From positions 11,958 through 75,957 of the forward strand of contig JANRLJ010000225.1 in NCBI GenBank assembly GCA_033762735.1: DNA of 64,000 nucleotides, read 5' to 3'. A program made the translations under genes and the position numbers. The notes below the pieces were generated by a model. The model searched no databases, had not been told where the DNA came from, and was given only the letters and a program-made list of their open reading frames with translations. This document shows positions 58,833 through 64,000 of this stretch, one piece after another; positions within the stretch are counted from its first letter, which is position 1; each line of letters starts with the position of its first letter. The DNA is from JANRLJ01 sp033762735. Its GTDB lineage: Bacteria > Chloroflexota > Anaerolineae > Aggregatilineales > Phototrophicaceae.

Positions 58833-61583
58833 ATGCCCAATAAAATTCCGCTCCAACACCTGGAACAAATCACCGCGCGTCTTGATAACGCGATGCTTGG
58901 CACTGCCGCCGCCGATGCGCTGGTGCAGTGGCTGGCGGAACATGCCGGCCCGAATGCAATCGCCCTGCGCCGCAGCGAGACGACCACGGTCTGCGACATC
59001 ATCACCAGTCCTGGCAACATTCTGCCTGAAGACCTGGCACACTGGCTGGCCGACGCGAAGAACTGGGAGCACTGGGAAGGCGGTCGGCATGTCGATCCCG
59101 GAGTGCTGATCCCGATTCGCTATCGCGGCCTGGTCTATGGGATGCTGTGCCTGGAAGGGGACGAACCCGACGAGGAAGTAGCGGTGCTGGCGATGTGGCT
59201 GGGTGCAAAGCTGCACCGCCTGAACACGGTGGTGACGACGGTCGAAGTCTCTCGCCGTGCACAGGAACTCGATGCCATCACCGAGATCAGCAGTGCCCTT
59301 TCCGGCAACCTGACCGACGACATCTGGGAGACGATTCATCACCAGCTCGCAGGCCTGTTTGACGCGACAATCTTTTTTATCGGCCTGTATAACGACGAGC
59401 GCAACCAGCTTGATCTGCCGCTTGTCTCGGAACATGGTCTGTTCACACCATACGAATCTATTCCGCTGTGCGGCCTGAGCGAAGGCGTGATCCGCCACAG
59501 CCGCACCCTGCACTTCCGGGATTTGCAGGTCGAAGATGAACGTCTGGTGTCGCTGGGCATCCAGCCTGACCCACGCGAACCGGGCGGCGAGGCAGCGTCC
59601 TGGTTGGGCGTTCCCCTGCGTGACCGTCAGCAGCACACCATCGGCCTGATCGTCTTGCAGCATGACCTGCCAGACAGCTTCAGCGACAATGACATGGAGC
59701 TGCTCACAACCATCGCCGTGCAGATTTCGCTGGCGCTGGATAACGTGCGCCTGTTGCAGGTGGAACAGCAGCGCCACCGCATCGCCACCACCCTGATGGA
59801 AGTCGGGCAGGTCGTTTCCTCCATGCTGAACTATGAGGACGTGCTGGAAATCCTCCTCGAACAGATGGATCGTGTGCTGGATTTCGACAGCGGCGCGGTG
59901 CTGCTGCCCGTCAACGACGCACCGATTCTGGATCAGGTCGATTCAGGCGGGATTCAGATGCGCGTAAGGGCAGTCTTTGGCATGTCCGTCCTTAGCCGGG
60001 GCATGGTGCTGAGCTTTGGGCAGACCTCCCCCATTGCGCAGGTGATCGCCTCGCATCAGCCGCTCGTGATTGACGACGCGCAAACACAGCCCAACTGGGA
60101 TCTGAATTACGGAACGCAGCCGACTCGTGCGTGGCTTGGTGTGCCGATGGTGGCAAAAGAGCGCGTCATCGGCGTGATTGTACTGGATAAGTTCGTGCCG
60201 GAGTTCTACACCGATCAGGATGCCAGTACCACTTTTGCATTGGCGCGGCAGGGGGCGATTGCGGTCGAAAATTCGCGGCTGCTGGCCGAGTCAGAAACGA
60301 ATCTGCGCCTGATTGAAAACCGTGCCCACCGCCTCGCCTCCCTCAATCGCATCGCCGCTATCACCAGCTCCATTCTGGAGAACGACCACCTGCTCAACAG
60401 CGGCGCGAAAATGGCCGTTGAACTGTTTAATATCGAGCACTGCATGGTAACGGTGCTGGATGAAGACCAGCGTCATGCGGTCGTCGTCGCGGAATATCCT
60501 GATACCGGCTGCATCGGTCTGCGGCTGATACTGGAGACGAACCCACCGCTGCATCGTGTTCTTCAGGGAACCAGCCCTATCCCGCTCGACAACATCCCCG
60601 ACCGCACTGATCTGGACTCCAGCGCTCAGGCGGCTTTTGAGGAAATGTCCACGCAAAGCGCATTACTTGCGCCGCTGGTAGCACGCGATCAGGCGATTGG
60701 CTTTATCGCCCTCGACACCAGCAACCCCAACCGCATTTTCAGCGATGACGACAGCGAAACACTGATGACCATTGCGGCTCAGCTTGCCATTGCCATTAAC
60801 AACGCCGATCTGTACGAACAGGCGGTACTGGCAAACAAACTCAAGATGGAATTCCTCGCCAATATCAGCCATGAACTGCGCACACCGCTCAACGCCATCA
60901 TCGGCTACAGCGATCTGCTGTTGGACGGCACTTATGGCGTTCTGACCGAAAAGCAGACCGACCGGCTCAATCGCGTCAACACCAGCGGCAAGCATCTGCT
61001 GTCGATGATTAACGACGTGCTCGATCTGTCGAAGATCGAAGCCGGGCATCTGCGCCTGGAAGTACAGCCGGTGCTGGCGGCGGATATTCTGCAAACGGTG
61101 TACGACGAATTCGCGCCGGGTGCAGTGGCTAAGGCGCTGCGCTTCGGGTTGGAGATCGCGCCGGAAACGCCAGTAATTAAGGCGGATGCGGCACGGCTGC
61201 GGCAGATTTTCAGCAACCTGATCGACAATGCCATCAAATTCACGCACGAGGGCGGCGTGATGATCCATATGGGGCGGCTGAGCGTCCGGCAGGGACAATC
61301 CGCGAACGGCCTTGTCTTGCCTGCGCGTCATCACATCGACGACGGGGAGTGGCTTGGTCTGGCCGTGCAGGACACGGGTATCGGTATCGCGCCGGAGGAT
61401 CAGAAAATGATCTTTGACGCTTTCCGTCAGGTCGATGGCAGCAGTATCCGCGAATACGGCGGCACAGGCATTGGGCTGGCGATCACGCTCAAGCTGGTGA
61501 ACATGCACGGCGGGCATCTGTGGGTGGAAAGCGAACCCGGCAAGGGCAGTGTGTTTACCGTGCTGCTTCCGGTGGGGGCGTAG
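58833..61583 (+). CDS. Soluble multi-GAF sensor histidine kinase
   Basis: 916 aa with no membrane helix. Four GAF-like domains cover about residues 15-130, 145-310, 325-480 and 495-655. HisKA follows with the phospho-acceptor His in FLANISHELRTPLNAIIGYS (near 679), then the ATPase with N box RQIFSNLIDNAIKFTH, G1 VQDTGIGIAPEDQ, F box FDAFRQVD and G2 YGGTGIGLAI. It would sense one or more small ligands in the cytosol and phosphorylate a response regulator. No response regulator gene is adjacent, so it is an orphan kinase. Confidence 0.93.
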   Translation: MPNKIPLQHLEQITARLDNAMLGTAAADALVQWLAEHAGPNAIALRRSETTTVCDIITSPGNILPEDLAHWLADAKNWEHWEGGRHVDPGVLIPIRYRGLVYGMLCLEGDEPDEEVAVLAMWLGAKLHRLNTVVTTVEVSRRAQELDAITEISSALSGNLTDDIWETIHHQLAGLFDATIFFIGLYNDERNQLDLPLVSEHGLFTPYESIPLCGLSEGVIRHSRTLHFRDLQVEDERLVSLGIQPDPREPGGEAASWLGVPLRDRQQHTIGLIVLQHDLPDSFSDNDMELLTTIAVQISLALDNVRLLQVEQQRHRIATTLMEVGQVVSSMLNYEDVLEILLEQMDRVLDFDSGAVLLPVNDAPILDQVDSGGIQMRVRAVFGMSVLSRGMVLSFGQTSPIAQVIASHQPLVIDDAQTQPNWDLNYGTQPTRAWLGVPMVAKERVIGVIVLDKFVPEFYTDQDASTTFALARQGAIAVENSRLLAESETNLRLIENRAHRLASLNRIAAITSSILENDHLLNSGAKMAVELFNIEHCMVTVLDEDQRHAVVVAEYPDTGCIGLRLILETNPPLHRVLQGTSPIPLDNIPDRTDLDSSAQAAFEEMSTQSALLAPLVARDQAIGFIALDTSNPNRIFSDDDSETLMTIAAQLAIAINNADLYEQAVLANKLKMEFLANISHELRTPLNAIIGYSDLLLDGTYGVLTEKQTDRLNRVNTSGKHLLSMINDVLDLSKIEAGHLRLEVQPVLAADILQTVYDEFAPGAVAKALRFGLEIAPETPVIKADAARLRQIFSNLIDNAIKFTHEGGVMIHMGRLSVRQGQSANGLVLPARHHIDDGEWLGLAVQDTGIGIAPEDQKMIFDAFRQVDGSSIREYGGTGIGLAITLKLVNMHGGHLWVESEPGKGSVFTVLLPVGA

Positions 61584-61588
61584 GAGAT

Positions 61589-61616
61589 GAACCGCCAAGA
61601 CGCAGAGATCGCCAAG
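61589..61616 (+). repeat. Short dispersed motif GAACCGCCAAGACGC...CGCCAAG
   Basis: It matches the reverse complement of 3959-3986 in 25 of 28 positions, with the differences confined to the central five bases. Confidence 0.65.
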
Positions 61617-61652
61617 CATCTAATGGAACAATCAAAACGAACGCGAACAATC

Positions 61653-61681
61653 GTAGGGGCGACGCGCCGCGTCGCCCCTAC
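61653..61681. repeat. Intergenic palindrome GTAGGGGCGACGC / GCGTCGCCCCTAC
   Basis: A perfect 13-bp stem with loop GCC after the histidine kinase gene. The outer arms GTAGGGGCGA are shared with 16167-16194. Confidence 0.85.
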
Positions 61682-61800
61682 ATCTCCCTGATTTTCACTA
61701 TTGCCCAAAACAGACTGTGTTTTGGATTTTGCCGCGTGGACGGTAAAATCAAACGGTGATTCAAATACTTGCAAATTAAACCTTTTTCTGGAGAAACCTC

Positions 61801-62274
61801 ATGCGTTACACCAAAACCGGGCCGATGGGCTATCACTTTGAAGACTCCGAAGTTGGCGATGAAATGATCAGCCAGGGGCGCACCATTACCGAGGCCGATA
61901 TTGTCAACTTCGGCAACGTCATCGGTGACTTTAACCCGCTGCACTTCGATGCGGAATACATGAAAAACAGCATGTTCGGCCAGCGCATCGCACACGGGAT
62001 GCTCACGCTCAGCTTCGCGACCGGGCTGGGCAATCTGATGGGCGCGAACCTGGGGACAGTGCTGGCCTTTAAGGGGCTGAACATCGAGTTCAAGCGACCA
62101 GTCTTTATTGGGGATACCATCCGCCTCAAGACCACCGTGATCGAGAAGCGCGAGTCCGCTAAGCAGCCCGGCGGCTGGATTACGCAGAAGGTCGAAATCC
62201 TGAACCAGCGCGACGAAGTCGTCCAGGAAGGCACCTGGTCGGCTTTGATTGCCTACCGTCCAAAGGAAAGCTGA
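61801..62274 (+). CDS. MaoC-like hydratase/dehydratase (copy 1)
   Basis: 157 aa, one hot-dog fold. The hydratase Asp and His are in VIGDFNPLHFDAEY and GQRIAHGMLTLS, as in R-specific enoyl-CoA hydratases. GGAGA lies before the ATG. It probably hydrates an enoyl-CoA or dehydrates a 3-hydroxyacyl-CoA; the natural substrate is unknown. A TTG-started paralogue follows after 3 bp, suggesting that the two form a hetero-oligomer or act in sequence. Confidence 0.92.
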   Translation: MRYTKTGPMGYHFEDSEVGDEMISQGRTITEADIVNFGNVIGDFNPLHFDAEYMKNSMFGQRIAHGMLTLSFATGLGNLMGANLGTVLAFKGLNIEFKRPVFIGDTIRLKTTVIEKRESAKQPGGWITQKVEILNQRDEVVQEGTWSALIAYRPKES

Positions 62275-62277
62275 GCG

Positions 62278-62766
62278 TTGACCACCAACATCCGTCCAGA
62301 TCGCCCCGTTGGCTACTTCTATGAGGATTACGCCGTTGGGCAAAAGATGACCTCGCGCGGACGCACGATCACCGAAAGCGATATTGTGCAGTTCGGCTCG
62401 CTCACAGGTGACTTCAACCCGATGCACTTTGACGACCACTACATGCAGGGGCACCTGCTCGGCAAGCGCGTGGCGCACGGCATGTTGACCATCAGCTATG
62501 CAATTGGGCAGGCCTATCAGCTTGGCTTCATGGAACAGACCGTGCTGGCCTTCCGTTCGATTGAGATGAAGTTCAGCGCCCCGGTTTACATCGGGGATAC
62601 GATTCACGTCGAACTGGAAGTCAAAGAGAAGAAGGACGCCCGTCGGCTGGGGGGTGGGCTGGTCACGCTGGAAGCGCGGATCATCAACCAGGAAGGCAAG
62701 GCCGTTCAGAAAGGCGACTGGACGGTGTTGGTAGCGTCGCGTGCACCCGAAGCGCTGTCGTCGTGA
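62278..62766 (+). CDS. MaoC-like hydratase/dehydratase (copy 2)
   Basis: 162 aa from TTG 62278, with GGAAAG 7 nt upstream inside the end of copy 1. The catalytic pair is intact (LTGDFNPMHFDDHY, GKRVAHGMLTIS). The paralogues share TITExDIVxFG and the C-terminal strand pattern but differ through most loops, so the tandem is not recent. The last 61 bp overlap the end of the convergent GAF-protein gene. Confidence 0.9.
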   Translation: MTTNIRPDRPVGYFYEDYAVGQKMTSRGRTITESDIVQFGSLTGDFNPMHFDDHYMQGHLLGKRVAHGMLTISYAIGQAYQLGFMEQTVLAFRSIEMKFSAPVYIGDTIHVELEVKEKKDARRLGGGLVTLEARIINQEGKAVQKGDWTVLVASRAPEALSS

Positions 62767-63434
62767 GAGAGCGCTTTTTCAGACGGCGCTTTGTCATCGG
62801 GCACTTGCTGAAGCGGCGGATTACTCAGTTCAACTCTGGGGAGTTCGCGCGTGATCGCTTCAGGATGGGCGAGCGCGTGATGCCCGTTCTTCTGGGCGGT
62901 GTCAGGATGCACAGCCTCGAACCGTGCCATCTGTAGGCGAAGGGCTTCAAAACGCAGCGCATTGCTCAGCGCGGCAGAGGCGACCGAGGCGATTTCTTCC
63001 AGCAGCGCCACCCGCCCAGTGTCGAAGTAATCCACCTGCGCATGTGCCAGCAGCAGGACGCCCAGGCGTTTTGATTCCTTTTGCAGCAGCAGCCCAATGG
63101 CCGACCCAGTGCGCGGCCAGTTGAGCACAGGCACCCAGCGCGGGTCGGTGGCGACGTTGCGGATAATCACGGTACGTTCGCTGTAGATGACGAAGCCGAG
63201 CGCACCTTTCGCCAGCAGCGCGTCCCATTCGTCATGGGTCATGGTCGTGCCCAGTGGGACGGCACAGGCCGCATCTATCGAGGTTTCGTCGCGCAGCAGC
63301 GCCAGGCAGCCCCGCGCTGTTCCCATCATCAGGGCGGCGGCGGTGACGATCTGCTCCATCATCAGCGTTTTGTCGAGATGATGCATCGCCCGCGCCAGCT
63401 TATACAACGCCTCATAATTGCGAATGGGTGGCAT
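62706..63434 (-). CDS. GAF-domain protein
   Basis: 242 aa. A single GAF domain covers about residues 10-165 (LMMEQIVTAAALMMGTARGC, NWPRTGSAIGLLLQKESKRL, GRVALLEEIASVASAALSNA), similar in style to the GAF domains of the histidine kinase upstream. The last 75 residues are hydrophilic and low in predicted structure. There is no output domain, so it may sense a ligand and bind a partner. It is 35 bp downstream of the TIR-domain gene on the same strand. The terminal 20 codons lie antisense to the end of the second MaoC gene. Confidence 0.75.
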   Translation of the reverse strand: MPPIRNYEALYKLARAMHHLDKTLMMEQIVTAAALMMGTARGCLALLRDETSIDAACAVPLGTTMTHDEWDALLAKGALGFVIYSERTVIIRNVATDPRWVPVLNWPRTGSAIGLLLQKESKRLGVLLLAHAQVDYFDTGRVALLEEIASVASAALSNALRFEALRLQMARFEAVHPDTAQKNGHHALAHPEAITRELPRVELSNPPLQQVPDDKAPSEKALSHDDSASGARDATNTVQSPF

Positions 63435-63469
63435 GGGTATCCTTCGTGAAATTGGATGGTCGGAGTCGG

Positions 63470-64000
63470 TCAGGACGACCGCAGCCGCTTGAGTTCCGCA
63501 ATCAACTGGTGATAGGCTGGTTCGGACGTACCCTCATGTGCATAGATGTTGGTCATCTTATGGGCGCCAATGGGCATGTGCTCAACCGCTTCCTGAACGA
63601 ACAGGATAATCGGCTTTTCGCGATTCTGAAAGTGCCTCCAGTTCTTGCGCACCAGTTCAGAGCGCATGGCGGCGGGCGTCACAACCACGATCAGCGCCCA
63701 GCATTCCAGCCTCGCCTGCTCGGTGGCGGAGTACCAGTCCGCCCCGCCCATCATCAGGTATTGATCCACCCAGGTATCAATCTTCGCCTCGTACAGCTTA
63801 TTGATGAGGGGCGCGACCCGTGTTTCCCAGTCATCGCGAGCATACGTCACCAACACCTGATCCTTAAGCGAGGTGTGTTCTACCCCGGTGTTCAGGTTCA
63901 CAGGCTTGGTGGGACGCTCTCCCAGGATGGTGGGCACTTCCAGCGCGGTCGTCTTACGGGCGATCCCTGCTGGGACGGTGGGCGAGTTCAAGGGCAGGGG
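63470..64000 (-). CDS. TIR-domain protein, 5' end beyond the window
   Basis: At least 173 codons; the frame is open to the right edge, so the true start may lie outside. A TIR fold occupies the last 130 or so residues: DQVLVTYARDDWETRVAPLI, AKIDTWVDQYLMMGGADWYS, and ECWALIVVVTPAAMRSELVR. In bacterial TIR enzymes a Glu in the helix after the W motif hydrolyses NAD+; candidates here are the Glu residues in SATEQARLEC. Without the N-terminal part, a defence, signalling or scaffold role cannot be separated. Confidence 0.8.
   Translation of the reverse strand, partial: PLPLNSPTVPAGIARKTTALEVPTILGERPTKPVNLNTGVEHTSLKDQVLVTYARDDWETRVAPLINKLYEAKIDTWVDQYLMMGGADWYSATEQARLECWALIVVVTPAAMRSELVRKNWRHFQNREKPIILFVQEAVEHMPIGAHKMTNIYAHEGTSEPAYHQLIAELKRLRSS

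Overview
The window is about 64 kb of GC-rich bacterial chromosome (roughly 60% G+C by eye). It is gene-dense, with no rRNA, CRISPR array, prophage or transposase. The gene repertoire suggests a member of the Chloroflexota, of an Anaerolineae-like type. The clues are a fused E1 alpha-beta dehydrogenase, several very large STAND-like regulators (kinase or cyclase + ATPase + TPR), TolB-like propeller proteins behind a TPR/TM module, a VWA protein with a long Ala/Thr/Gln stalk, and several families of small intergenic palindromes. This placement is inference; there is no rRNA to confirm it.

Region 1 (1-13.2 kb) is central metabolism and potassium uptake. It holds the tail of a dihydrolipoamide dehydrogenase-type protein, a fused 2-oxoacid dehydrogenase E1, an aldo/keto reductase (Gpr/YghZ type) and L-arabinose isomerase. 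Divergent from araA is a Kdp operon: a 26-aa membrane peptide, then kdpF-kdpA-kdpB-kdpC. A strong hairpin separates these from a second, divergent kdpA with no kdpB or kdpC of its own. A pentapeptide-repeat protein and a terminator close the block.

Region 2 (13.2-20 kb) is a cyanophycin island: cyanophycin synthetase (cphA), isoaspartyl dipeptidase (iadA), cyanophycinase (cphB) and an MBL-fold lactonase-like protein on the minus strand, with a second divergent cyanophycinase on the plus strand. Together they would make cyanophycin, cut it to beta-Asp-Arg, and split the dipeptide.

Region 3 (20-32.2 kb) is signalling. An ATP/ADP-translocase-like membrane protein with HEAT repeats and a cNMP-binding domain is coupled to an HD-domain protein. 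An epimerase and an alpha/beta hydrolase follow. Then comes a four-gene minus-strand partner-switching operon: SpoIIE-type phosphatase, a cyclase-ATPase-TPR protein built like soluble adenylyl cyclase, an RsbW-like kinase and a STAS antagonist.

Region 4 (32.2-46.9 kb) looks like an envelope-sensing cluster. It has two ECF sigma factors, each translationally coupled to a membrane-anchored partner (one with LysM, SAF and SH3-like domains; one with a zinc-finger anti-sigma head and SH3-like domains). Between them lie three paralogous TPR-TM proteins, two with TolB-like propellers. Two Ser/Thr kinases and a methyltransferase follow.

Region 5 (46.9-64 kb) opens with an alcohol dehydrogenase gene that has lost its middle and carries an AT-richer LAGLIDADG endonuclease gene in antisense. 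It continues with a secreted propeller-like protein, a thiolase, a YitT-family membrane protein, a VWA stalk protein, tRNA-Gly(GCC) with its own promoter and terminator, a DnaJ-type zinc motif protein, a penicillin-binding transpeptidase, a multi-GAF histidine kinase, two tandem MaoC dehydratases, a GAF protein and a TIR-domain protein cut by the window edge.
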